This document shows positions 1 through 5,780 of a DNA stretch of 16,563 nucleotides, piece after piece (the first letter of the stretch is position 1; every line of letters starts with the position of its first letter). The position numbers were made by a program, and so were the translations under genes. The DNA is from an uncultured Clostridium sp. (GTDB lineage Bacteria > Bacillota > Clostridia > Lachnospirales > Lachnospiraceae), in contig USFH01000029.1 of the NCBI GenBank assembly GCA_900553925.1, forward strand, positions 1-16,563, in the 5' to 3' direction. The notes under the pieces are model-generated. The model saw nothing but the letters and a program-made list of their open reading frames with translations, did no database searches and was not told where the DNA came from.

Positions 1-689
1 CGCAGATGGGATACCAGCAGCCACAGGGTCAGCCGCAGATGGGATATCAGCAGCCGATGGGCCAGCCGGTACAGCCGCAGATGGGATACCAGCAGCCACA
101 GGGTCAGCCGCAGATGGGATATCAGCAGCCACAGGGCGGTTATTATCAGCCTAGAAGCAACGGCGCAAATATGTTTGGCGCAGGGGTAAACGGATATCTT
201 GGATATCTGAAGTCCGATGTGATGAATATTGCGAAGATTGTTGGAGCATTTTTGATGTTCCTTGCAACCTTGATTCCATGGGCACATGCAAAGGCTTATG
301 GAACAACAGAGAGCTGGAATTTGTTCAAGGCAGGTGGATTTAACCGCGTAATAGGAATCTTGTTATTGTTAATTTCACTTGTGTTGATTGCATGGGAGAT
401 TGCAGATTATATTCCGGTTGCGCAGGTTGCAAATGTGAAGGCAAAGCTGCAGGCAATTCCGTTCTTCGAGATTATTCTGCTTGGCGTTGCATTCATATTT
501 ATCGTGATTGCAACAGTCCGTTACGGATATGCACATGACAGCGGTACAACAGTGAATTTTGTAGAGCTCAAAGACTGGGGTATCAAGGTTGGGATCTCCG
601 CCGGATGTATCTTTGCTTATCTTGGTGTCATCGCAGCAGCGGCTCCAAGAGTATTAGATAAGCTTGGAATTAAGATCGGAAATAAGTAA
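1..689 (+). CDS. Multi-pass membrane protein with Gln/Pro/Gly/Tyr-rich repeat N-terminus (5' partial)
   Basis: The gene enters from the left edge: the reading frame is open to base 3 and the repeat is already running, so the ATG at 6 is probably internal. The visible N-terminus is an 11-residue repeat (QMGYQQPQGQP type), ending near residue 45. About four hydrophobic segments follow (roughly residues 72-93, 115-135, 150-170 and 195-212), separated by short polar loops. The protein ends in a short basic tail. Such repeat-plus-membrane proteins often carry an N-terminal zinc ribbon, which would lie outside the window. The next two genes have the same plan (soluble or low-complexity N-terminus, then about four membrane spans), suggesting a paralogous cluster. 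I do not recognise a specific family and assign no function. Confidence 0.8.
   Translation, partial: QMGYQQPQGQPQMGYQQPMGQPVQPQMGYQQPQGQPQMGYQQPQGGYYQPRSNGANMFGAGVNGYLGYLKSDVMNIAKIVGAFLMFLATLIPWAHAKAYGTTESWNLFKAGGFNRVIGILLLLISLVLIAWEIADYIPVAQVANVKAKLQAIPFFEIILLGVAFIFIVIATVRYGYAHDSGTTVNFVELKDWGIKVGISAGCIFAYLGVIAAAAPRVLDKLGIKIGNK
3..140 (+). repeat. 33-bp coding tandem repeat (QMGYQQPQGQP)
   Basis: Units begin with CAGATGGGATAYCAGCAGCC at 3, 36, 78 and 111. Units 1 and 3 are identical 33-mers, unit 2 is a 42-bp variant and unit 4 is truncated. The array probably continues left of the window. Near-identity at DNA level implies recent expansion or slippage. Confidence 0.85.
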
Positions 690-708
690 TACATAGATTT
701 TTACGAAT

Positions 709-737
709 GGCTGTCGGGCCGGTATGGTTCGGCAGCC
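709..737 (+). terminator. Intercistronic hairpin, possible weak terminator
   Basis: GGCTGTCGGGCC (709-720) pairs with GGTTCGGCAGCC (726-737) around a 5-nt loop, a 12-bp stem with G-U pairs. There is no clean T-run after it (ATCGTTGTATTCG), so it could be a weak terminator or an RNA-stability element between the first and second membrane-protein genes. Confidence 0.45.
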
Positions 738-741
738 ATCG

Positions 742-769
742 TTGTATTCGTCCATAGATATCCTATATA
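742..769 (+). promoter_or_regulatory. Possible sigma-A promoter for the zinc-ribbon gene
   Basis: TTGTAT (742-747), 16-nt spacer, TATATA (764-769). It follows the hairpin at 709-737 and precedes the gene at 839. The match is modest. Confidence 0.3.
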
Positions 770-838
770 TGTAGGCTGTTATATAGGGAAATGTTGTATA
801 TGGGTATCGCGAAATAAGAGAAGGCAGGGTGATAATGT

Positions 839-1639
839 ATGGTTTGTAAGAATTGTGGAACAGAGATTCCGGAGGGGGCGCTCTACTGTGAGTCCTGCGG
901 TGCACCGCTCGAAGAACCGGTTGTGCTGAAGGTGTCGAAGGAGGATATCAAGCGCGCGGAGAAAGAAGAAAAGACGAAAGCAAAGGAACGGGCGAAGGCA
1001 GCGGCTCTTGCCGCACGGAAAGAACCGTCGAAGCCGGAACCGAAGCAAATCCATAAGAAACCGGCAGATCCGAACAAGAAGATCGATATCGTCGGGTATG
1101 TAAAGTCCATAGGGACAGATCTTAATACCATGCTTGCATTTATCGGTGCGATCATACTGTATCTGGCTCCATTCATGAACTGGATCTATGAGAAGGTGTT
1201 CGACGTGAAGCGGAAGGCGAGTCTGTTCGAGATGGGTATGAAGAGTTCCATGGTAGAAGAAGATGGAAGCATACTTGCGATGGGCGCCACGATTTTGATG
1301 ATACTTGGAATTGTTGCGATTCTGGTTGGTGTCTGGATGCTGCTTCTGTCCGGTGCAGATTATATTGCGCCGCTCCGGAGATTTGCCGGGAATCCGATCA
1401 TGCGGTTTGCACCGGTTGTAGTTATGATTCTGATATTTGTGGTTATCATGAAGAATCGGGATTATGTTCAGTCCCTGCGAGTGCTTGAAAACAATGTCCG
1501 GTTGTCGAAGGATCTTGGCTCCTCTTCGAATTACGGAGCCGGAAGAGGTGTTGGACCGCTTCTTTATATCTGTGGACTTGTGATATATACGTTAGGAACG
1601 ATCGGTGATTTTCTTGCACATAGACAGAGAGAAGAATAG
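839..1639 (+). CDS. Zinc-ribbon membrane protein
   Basis: 266 residues. The N-terminus is a zinc ribbon with cysteines C3-x2-C6 and C17-x2-C20 and the usual 'NCGTEIPEGALYCESCG' spacing. Residues 33-75 are a very Lys/Glu/Ala-rich, probably helical, charged linker. About four hydrophobic segments follow (near 97-117, 148-175, 188-205 and 240-259), each separated by polar loops. The start at 839 has an AGGG element about ten bases upstream. Zinc-ribbon plus membrane-domain proteins are common and mostly uncharacterised in Firmicutes. The stop is only 3 bases before the next start, so the two are probably translated from one message. I infer a membrane-associated role but no specific function. 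Confidence 0.85.
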   Translation: MVCKNCGTEIPEGALYCESCGAPLEEPVVLKVSKEDIKRAEKEEKTKAKERAKAAALAARKEPSKPEPKQIHKKPADPNKKIDIVGYVKSIGTDLNTMLAFIGAIILYLAPFMNWIYEKVFDVKRKASLFEMGMKSSMVEEDGSILAMGATILMILGIVAILVGVWMLLLSGADYIAPLRRFAGNPIMRFAPVVVMILIFVVIMKNRDYVQSLRVLENNVRLSKDLGSSSNYGAGRGVGPLLYICGLVIYTLGTIGDFLAHRQREE

Positions 1640-1642
1640 CAG

Positions 1643-2269
1643 ATGGATAGTCAGAATAACAGCAATTATAACAATTACAACAATTATAATAACAACTATA
1701 ACACCCCTGTAGATTATAGCGGCTATGCAGGTGGGAATAACATTCCTGTGAATTACAACGGCTATGCCAGCGGGGATTGCAGAGGGCAGACACCGAGCCG
1801 TATTACAGCAAGCATGATTCTCGGACTTTTCTCGGCAATCCTGCTTGGGATAAGTATGTTTGTTCCGGCGATGGATTTCTCGAAGTTCCATGAGAGTGTA
1901 CAGATCCGTTACAGCTTCATGAAGATCTGTGAGAATGTTGGATTGATCTCCGATGTGTGGCGCGGAATCCCGATTGGGATTCTGATTGCGGCAGCACTTA
2001 TGCTGGTGCTCTCCTTCGTCCGGATACCGCCTCTTAAGGCGATACCCTGCGTAATCGTTGTATGTCTGATAATCTTAGCAATTGCGGATTTTGGAAATGT
2101 ACTGGAGTTTGCCAGGGAACTGATCGCACGGTTCGTGAGTATCAAGGTCTCTGAGGATCCGATTGGCGCAGGAACCGTACTGAGCAGCTTCGGGGCGGGA
2201 TTCTATCTGCTTGCAGCCGGGCTTGTATGCGGTATTGTAAGCTGTTTTGTATCGAACAGATCAGAATAA
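1643..2269 (+). CDS. Multi-pass membrane protein with Asn/Tyr-rich N-terminus
   Basis: 208 residues, starting 3 bases after the preceding stop, so translational coupling is likely; the purine-rich GAGAGAAGA inside the upstream gene could serve as the ribosome site. Residues 3-24 are almost entirely Asn and Tyr, followed by a Gly/Tyr/Asn-rich segment to about residue 45. About four hydrophobic segments follow (near 52-75, 109-127, 133-154 and 184-204). It resembles the two upstream genes in plan, although their N-terminal sequences differ. The stop codon directly abuts the stop codon of convergent tyrA. No named family is recognised. Confidence 0.85.
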   Translation: MDSQNNSNYNNYNNYNNNYNTPVDYSGYAGGNNIPVNYNGYASGDCRGQTPSRITASMILGLFSAILLGISMFVPAMDFSKFHESVQIRYSFMKICENVGLISDVWRGIPIGILIAAALMLVLSFVRIPPLKAIPCVIVVCLIILAIADFGNVLEFARELIARFVSIKVSEDPIGAGTVLSSFGAGFYLLAAGLVCGIVSCFVSNRSE

Positions 2270-3115
2270 TTATTTGTCGGTGATACCGTCGATTTCCTCC
2301 TTGCAGTGTTTACCATCTGCAAGGAGTTTTTTTAATGTTTCCGCATCATCGTTTTCCATGGCAGTTTTATATTCCTGCAAAGCGGTGATGAAATAGTCTA
2401 ATTCTTTGAGCAGATGCTTTTTATTTTCCAGGAACAGCTCCGTCCACATCGTCTCATTCAACCATGCGACACGGGTCAGATCCTTGTAACTTCCGGCAGA
2501 GAAACCATCATGATTTCTGGCAGTCGGACTTTTCACGTACGCGTTGGATACAACATGCGCCATCTGCGATGTGAACGCGATCATGGCGTCGTGCCGGTCT
2601 GCATCGCAGATCGTGAATTTGCCGAAATGAATCGGCGAGAGCAGCTTCTTCGCACGGTCAATCGTCTTCGTATCGTTCAGGTCTTCCGGTACAAGTACCA
2701 TGGAAGCACCGTTGTACATGGTCTTCGTGCTGTAAGCATAACCAGAAAAATGCCGTCCTGCCATTGGGTGACCGCCTACGAAGGTAAAGCCATACTGTCT
2801 GGCAATCGGAAAACATTTCTCACAGATCAGCTCCTTCGTTCCGCAGCAGTCAATAACCATGGCGTCCTTCCGGATATGAGACGCCATCTGCGTCAGATAA
2901 TCGATGCAAAGCTGCGGATACAGACAGAGCAGAATCAGATCGCAGTCTTTGATATTACCTTCGTTTAATTCACCATCGATGGCTTTATCATTATATGCAG
3001 CCTGGATTACCTCCTTGCTGCGGTTGTAGGCGAGAACCTTGTGCTCGTCATTATCGCTGTATGCTTTTGCAAATGAACCTCCGATTAATCCAAGTCCAAC
3101 AATTCCGATTGTCAT
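2270..3115 (-). CDS. tyrA: Prephenate dehydrogenase
   Basis: 281 residues. It oxidatively decarboxylates prephenate to 4-hydroxyphenylpyruvate in tyrosine biosynthesis, in the cytosol. The start is placed at 3115 because the protein then opens with the Rossmann strand MTIGIVGLGLIGGSF (GxGxxG) and has GGGAGG about seven bases upstream; an extra 17 codons to 3166 would lack a ribosome site. The HPMAG motif carrying the family's substrate-binding His is present, followed by the usual all-helical C-terminal domain. The length fits short TyrA proteins without an ACT or chorismate-mutase domain. It is convergent with the membrane-protein cluster (zero bases between stop codons) and divergent from the spoIID-like gene. 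Arogenate use cannot be excluded from sequence alone. Confidence 0.9.
   Translation of the reverse strand: MTIGIVGLGLIGGSFAKAYSDNDEHKVLAYNRSKEVIQAAYNDKAIDGELNEGNIKDCDLILLCLYPQLCIDYLTQMASHIRKDAMVIDCCGTKELICEKCFPIARQYGFTFVGGHPMAGRHFSGYAYSTKTMYNGASMVLVPEDLNDTKTIDRAKKLLSPIHFGKFTICDADRHDAMIAFTSQMAHVVSNAYVKSPTARNHDGFSAGSYKDLTRVAWLNETMWTELFLENKKHLLKELDYFITALQEYKTAMENDDAETLKKLLADGKHCKEEIDGITDK
2297..2333 (+). terminator. Rho-independent terminator embedded in the tyrA coding end
   Basis: CTCCTTGCAG (2297-2306) and CTGCAAGGAG (2317-2326) form a perfect 10-bp stem with a 10-nt loop, followed by seven T (2327-2333) on the + strand. It would end the membrane-protein transcript 28-64 bases past the stop of the last gene. 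On the opposite strand the same bases encode the tyrA C-terminus (KKLLADGKHCKEE). Confidence 0.85.
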
Positions 3116-3184
3116 AATGTGCCTCCCTTTATTCGATCTGTCACAAAAAGTGTTGTAAATAATCATTTGTCATAAACTATATGC

Positions 3185-3213
3185 AGTATAACGCTTTAAC
3201 GCAATAAAGTAAA
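3185..3213 (-). promoter_or_regulatory. Sigma-A promoter of tyrA
   Basis: Read on the minus strand: TTTACT (3213-3208), 17-nt spacer, TATACT (3190-3185). It predicts a start near 3178 and a leader of about 60 nt. The spacer carries a short direct repeat of AACGC. Confidence 0.65.
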
Positions 3214-3235
3214 GGCTGTTTTAAATTTTTCTGCT

Positions 3236-3264
3236 GCATTTCAGGCTGCGAAGCTTCATATAAT
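3236..3264 (+). promoter_or_regulatory. Candidate sporulation (sigma-E type) promoter of the spoIID-like gene
   Basis: GCATT (3236-3240), 16-nt spacer, CATATAAT (3257-3264). This resembles the mother-cell sigma-E pattern (GHATR, spacer, CATAHAHT). In Bacillus subtilis spoIID belongs to the sigma-E regulon. The match is by eye only. Confidence 0.45.
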
Positions 3265-3290
3265 AGAAAGAATGAAGAAGAGGAAATCCG

Positions 3291-3758
3291 ATGAAACTTT
3301 TTCCTTATATAATGCTGATCACAATCTGTGCCATCATTGTTCCGTGCCTCGTAACATTTTGTATGAACGGCAGGCAGGCGGATCCGAATCCGGAGATCGA
3401 GCAGCTGTCGACGGGGCGGGATGTGCTCGTACAGACGAAAACAGGAAATGAATTAGTTGATGTGGAGGTCTATGTGGCTCATATTATGCCGGGAATCGTG
3501 GATGCGAGTGCCGACGATTCCTATCTGCAGGCGCAGGCGGTAGCTCTCCGGACGAAGGTCTACTATGCGATGGGAGATGCAACGGTCATACAGGCATCCG
3601 ATCTGGAATTCCGGTATTTTACAGAAGAGGATTATATCGCAAAATGGGGCAGGGATAACTACAGATCCGTTAAAGCGCGCTATGAGCGTGCGGTAACTGC
3701 TACCTGTGGGAAAATTATAGAGACACAGGAAGGAAATGGCGATACAGGGCAAACGTGA
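3291..3758 (+). CDS. spoIID: Shortened SpoIID/LytB-domain protein
   Basis: 155 residues. An N-terminal membrane anchor (about 4-25) is followed by a SpoIID-type segment: 'YVAHIMPGIV....SYLQAQAVALRTKVYY' and 'RAVTATCGKII'. SpoIID is a lytic transglycosylase acting with SpoIIP and SpoIIM in engulfment; full-length members are usually about 300 residues or more. This copy ends where the family normally continues into the rest of the catalytic domain, and the 106 bases to the next gene contain no remainder. The Glu of the family VAxEMP motif, needed for activity in B. subtilis SpoIID, aligns with Ile here. A GAGGAAA ribosome site precedes the ATG. The adjacent spoIIQ-like gene matches the spoIID-spoIIQ order known in Clostridia, supporting the identity. 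It may be a non-catalytic paralogue rather than the engulfment enzyme. Confidence 0.65.
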   Translation: MKLFPYIMLITICAIIVPCLVTFCMNGRQADPNPEIEQLSTGRDVLVQTKTGNELVDVEVYVAHIMPGIVDASADDSYLQAQAVALRTKVYYAMGDATVIQASDLEFRYFTEEDYIAKWGRDNYRSVKARYERAVTATCGKIIETQEGNGDTGQT

Positions 3759-3802
3759 TATAGTATGTCAGAGATATTATTTCGCCTGGGATGAAAATAA
3801 TT

Positions 3803-3833
3803 GAATAAAAGGAAAATATTGTGTCCATACTAG
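3803..3833 (+). promoter_or_regulatory. Candidate sporulation promoter of the spoIIQ-like gene
   Basis: GAATAAA (3803-3809), 16-nt spacer, CATACTAG (3826-3833), resembling a sigma-E-type -10. B. subtilis spoIIQ is transcribed by sigma-F, so the sigma class is uncertain. A strong AAAAGGAGG ribosome site follows at 3846-3854. Confidence 0.3.
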
Positions 3834-3864
3834 CATTAGCAAACCAAAAGGAGGCATAACAAGT

Positions 3865-4815
3865 ATGGACCGATTCAAGGAATTCTTACGGACGAAGGGA
3901 CTGTATATTGCGATAGGTGCAGGGGTTCTGGCGTTCGTTGGTCTGATGGTAATTTATAATTACAATACTTACAAAAGCGAGTTTGGGTTAGATAAACAGA
4001 CGGTGGATCTAAATTCCCCAGAGATTACGGAGGCGACCGGGCAGGTTGCAGATACGAAGGTGGAGATGCCGGAAGCGACAGAGGCAAATTCGGATGAGGC
4101 GGTAGCCGGAAACACAGATGCAGAGGATAAAAGCGCACAGATGACAGGGAATCAGGATGCAGAGGATAAAAGCGCACAGATGACAGGAAATCAGGATACA
4201 GAGGATAAAAGTGCGCAGATGACCGGAAATCAGGATGCAGAGGATGAAAACGCACAGATGACAGGAAATGAGAGTGCGAAAAACGCGCAGAGTACGGATG
4301 GAAAAGACGGAACACAGACGGCTGACGGTATCTCCGATACGGAAGAGACAAGCAGTGACGGCGTAATCGTTGACAAAGATGGAGTGATCGTCGCAAATGC
4401 CTATAATGAAGGAGGCGCACTTGTATGGCCGGTTGAAGGCGAGGTTATTCTGCCATTCAGTATGGACACGACCGTGTATTTCAAGACACTTCGGTCTTAT
4501 CGCTGCAATCCGGGAATTCTTATCGCAGCGGAGGAAGGCGAGAATGTCCTTGCGGCGTATGAAGGTGTCGTAGAATCTGTATCCGAGGATAAGGAACACG
4601 GAACCACGGTAACGGTCATTATGGGAAATGGATATAAAGCAATCTATGGACAGCTGATGAATGTGACTGTAGCCAAAGGAGATACGATTACAACAGCACA
4701 GAATATTGGTGAGGCTGCTGCTCCAAGCAGCTATTATACAGAAGAAGGCACACATGTGTTTTTTGAGCTTATGAAGAATGGTGTGCCGATTAATCCAATC
4801 ATCCTGATGCAGTAG
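3865..4815 (+). CDS. spoIIQ: SpoIIQ-like protein with degenerate LytM (M23) domain
   Basis: 316 residues. A single N-terminal membrane helix (about 12-32) is followed by an acidic, low-complexity linker containing four 13-residue repeats (residues 83-134). A C-terminal LytM/M23 fold (about 190-314) comes last, reading 'WPVEGEVILPF', 'CNPGILIAAEEG', 'YGQL', 'GTHVFFELMKNG'. In active M23 peptidases zinc is held by HxxxD and by the second His of HxH. Here these are N, L and F respectively, so no zinc site remains. B. subtilis SpoIIQ is likewise degenerate and acts as the forespore half of the SpoIIQ-SpoIIIAH channel across the two forespore membranes; that role is inferred here from fold, single anchor and the neighbouring spoIID-like gene. 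A strong AAAAGGAGG lies ten bases before the ATG. Alternative: another M23-like sporulation or division protein. Confidence 0.7.
   Translation: MDRFKEFLRTKGLYIAIGAGVLAFVGLMVIYNYNTYKSEFGLDKQTVDLNSPEITEATGQVADTKVEMPEATEANSDEAVAGNTDAEDKSAQMTGNQDAEDKSAQMTGNQDTEDKSAQMTGNQDAEDENAQMTGNESAKNAQSTDGKDGTQTADGISDTEETSSDGVIVDKDGVIVANAYNEGGALVWPVEGEVILPFSMDTTVYFKTLRSYRCNPGILIAAEEGENVLAAYEGVVESVSEDKEHGTTVTVIMGNGYKAIYGQLMNVTVAKGDTITTAQNIGEAAAPSSYYTEEGTHVFFELMKNGVPINPIILMQ
4111..4266 (+). repeat. Four 39-bp tandem repeats in the spoIIQ-like linker
   Basis: Units at 4111, 4150, 4189 and 4228 each encode N-[TQ]-D-[AT]-E-D-[KE]-[SN]-A-Q-M-T-G. Units differ by only a few bases. They lengthen the flexible acidic region between membrane anchor and LytM domain. 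Confidence 0.9.
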
Positions 4816-4851
4816 CGCAGATTATTGGGTAACAAGTACAGAATAATAAAT

Positions 4852-4904
4852 AATTCCCCAACCGGAAGCCTATTTTGCAGGCAACTGGTTGGGGAATTTT
4901 GTGT
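4852..4904. terminator. Bidirectional terminator between spoIIQ-like gene and perR
   Basis: AATTCCCCAACC (4852-4863) pairs with GGTTGGGGAATT (4887-4898), with an inner GCCT/AGGC pair. It is followed by TTTT on the + strand and by TTATTTATTATT on the - strand. It serves two convergent genes. Confidence 0.85.
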
Positions 4905-4925
4905 TGTTGTGGATTTTTTCTCCAA

Positions 4926-5327
4926 TTAACAATAAGCAGGGTCTTCTGCAGCGCAGTCCTCACATAACCCGGAGAACAGAACGGATACACCTTCCACCTG
5001 ACAATCGGAAACCTCCGAAGCCTGTGCGACCAGATTGTTCTCGAAGTTAATGTCGATGTCGCGGACAGCACCACATTTCCTGCATAGCAGATGTGCATGT
5101 GGATCTGTACAGGCATCGTAGTGATCGGTCTTCCCATCGACATGCAGTCGGAGAATTCTCCCGGTGGCAGCCATCTGGTTTAAGTTTCTATATACTGTGC
5201 CAAGACTAATAGTCGGAATATCATTTCTTAAATACTGATAGACAATATCTGCAGTTGGGTGATCCGTTCGGCCAGTCAGAAAATTAATGATTGCCTCGCG
5301 CTGGTGGCTGTATTTGCTCGTTGCCAT
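4926..5327 (-). CDS. perR: Peroxide-responsive repressor PerR (Fur family)
   Basis: 133 residues: winged-helix DNA-binding domain (1-75) then dimerisation/metal domain. Compared with B. subtilis PerR, every metal ligand is kept with a constant offset of 14. The regulatory Fe/Mn site is H23, D71, H77, H79 and D90 (H37, D85, H91, H93, D104). The structural zinc site is C82, C85, C122 and C125. The Asp at the D104 position separates PerR from Fur, which has Glu there. The start at 5327 is chosen because GGAGG lies five bases upstream; the ATG at 5339 would have only one base between GGAGG and start. Known role: peroxide oxidises the Fe-binding His and releases repression of detoxification genes. 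A Per-box-like operator covers its own promoter start. Confidence 0.93.
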   Translation of the reverse strand: MATSKYSHQREAIINFLTGRTDHPTADIVYQYLRNDIPTISLGTVYRNLNQMAATGRILRLHVDGKTDHYDACTDPHAHLLCRKCGAVRDIDINFENNLVAQASEVSDCQVEGVSVLFSGLCEDCAAEDPAYC

Positions 5328-5393
5328 AGATACCTCCATACCTCCGTACGAAAATTGTTATTCGGAAATCGTTCATTACATCTTTAATAATAG

Positions 5394-5408
5394 TAATAAT
5401 TCTTATTA
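5394..5408. promoter_or_regulatory. Per-box-like operator
   Basis: TAATAATTCTTATTA is a 6-3-6 perfect inverted repeat (7-1-7 with one mismatch) resembling the Per box TTATAATnATTATAA. It covers the predicted start of the perR transcript, consistent with autorepression. Confidence 0.65.
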
Positions 5409-5411
5409 TTT

Positions 5412-5440
5412 AGTATAAAGAATAAATATAAATCTGTCAA
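5412..5440 (-). promoter_or_regulatory. Sigma-A promoter of perR
   Basis: Minus strand: TTGACA (5440-5435), 17-nt spacer, TATACT (5417-5412). Consensus -35 and near-consensus -10. The predicted start near 5405 lies inside the Per-box-like palindrome. Confidence 0.85.
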
Positions 5441-5443
5441 CAC

Positions 5444-5500
5444 TTATAGAACAAATAATAAAAAGAATTATAGAATTATAGAACAAATAATAAGAAGAAT
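5444..5500 (+). repeat. Two 25-bp direct repeats in AT-rich spacer
   Basis: The 25-mer beginning TTATAGAACAAATAATAA occurs at 5444-5468 and 5476-5500, differing at one base. A partial third copy (CTTATAGAAAGAAT) follows near 5511-5525. The repeats lie upstream of both the perR and the GGDEF/EAL promoters. No coding potential is seen; function unknown. Confidence 0.75.
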
Positions 5501-5598
5501 ATGTAAAATAACTTATAGAAAGAATATAAAAATAATAGCAAAAATATGGTAAAAATATAAAAAATTACTAGTAAAATTAAGTATTTGAAGGTTTTCGA

Positions 5599-5627
5599 TT
5601 GACATAAAATTCCAACATTGCTATAGT
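5599..5627 (+). promoter_or_regulatory. Strong sigma-A promoter of the GGDEF/EAL gene
   Basis: TTGACA (5599-5604), 17-nt spacer, TATAGT (5622-5627). The predicted start near 5634 leaves a leader of about 145 nt made almost entirely of the three repeats at 5637-5765. Confidence 0.85.
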
Positions 5628-5636
5628 AAACTTATA

Positions 5637-5765
5637 CGTTGATGTGAATGAACATTCACTTGATTTTATGGTAGGAAATAAGTCAATGTGAATAAACATT
5701 CACCTGATTTTATAGTAGGAAAATACGTTGATGTGTATAAATAATTACCTGATCCTAAGGGAAAA
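5637..5765 (+). repeat. Three tandem 44-45 bp repeats with palindromic core
   Basis: Each unit runs (C)GTTGATGTGAAT..., palindrome, (A)CCTGATTTTATAGTAGGAAA. The palindrome is GTGAATGAACATTCAC (5644-5659, 7-2-7 perfect), GTGAATAAACATTCAC (5688-5703, one mismatch) and a degenerate GTGTATAAATAATTAC (5733-5748). Spacing is 44 and 45 bp, about four helical turns. The array sits between the promoter and the gene start, so it could be a row of repressor operators (TetR-like in appearance) or RNA hairpins with GAAC-type loops in the leader. Confidence 0.8.
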
Positions 5766-5780
5766 AGAGAAGAGGATTTT

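Noticed and set aside
2414..2968. 184-codon + strand frame inside tyrA
   Set aside because: It is antisense to a clear prephenate dehydrogenase and has no supporting motif.
4111..4266. CRISPR-like repeat
   Set aside because: The repeats are contiguous, in frame and coding (13-residue units).
4009..4755. Long minus-strand frames opposite the spoIIQ-like gene
   Set aside because: They mirror the low-complexity 39-bp repeats (Cys/His/Leu-rich shadow) and lack ribosome sites.
5637..5765. CRISPR array from the three 44-45 bp repeats
   Set aside because: The whole unit is repeated with no distinct spacers, only three copies exist, and no cas gene is near.
5634..5780. Cyclic-di-GMP riboswitch in front of the GGDEF/EAL gene
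   Set aside because: No GEMM-I/II conserved core is visible; the leader consists of tandem repeats.
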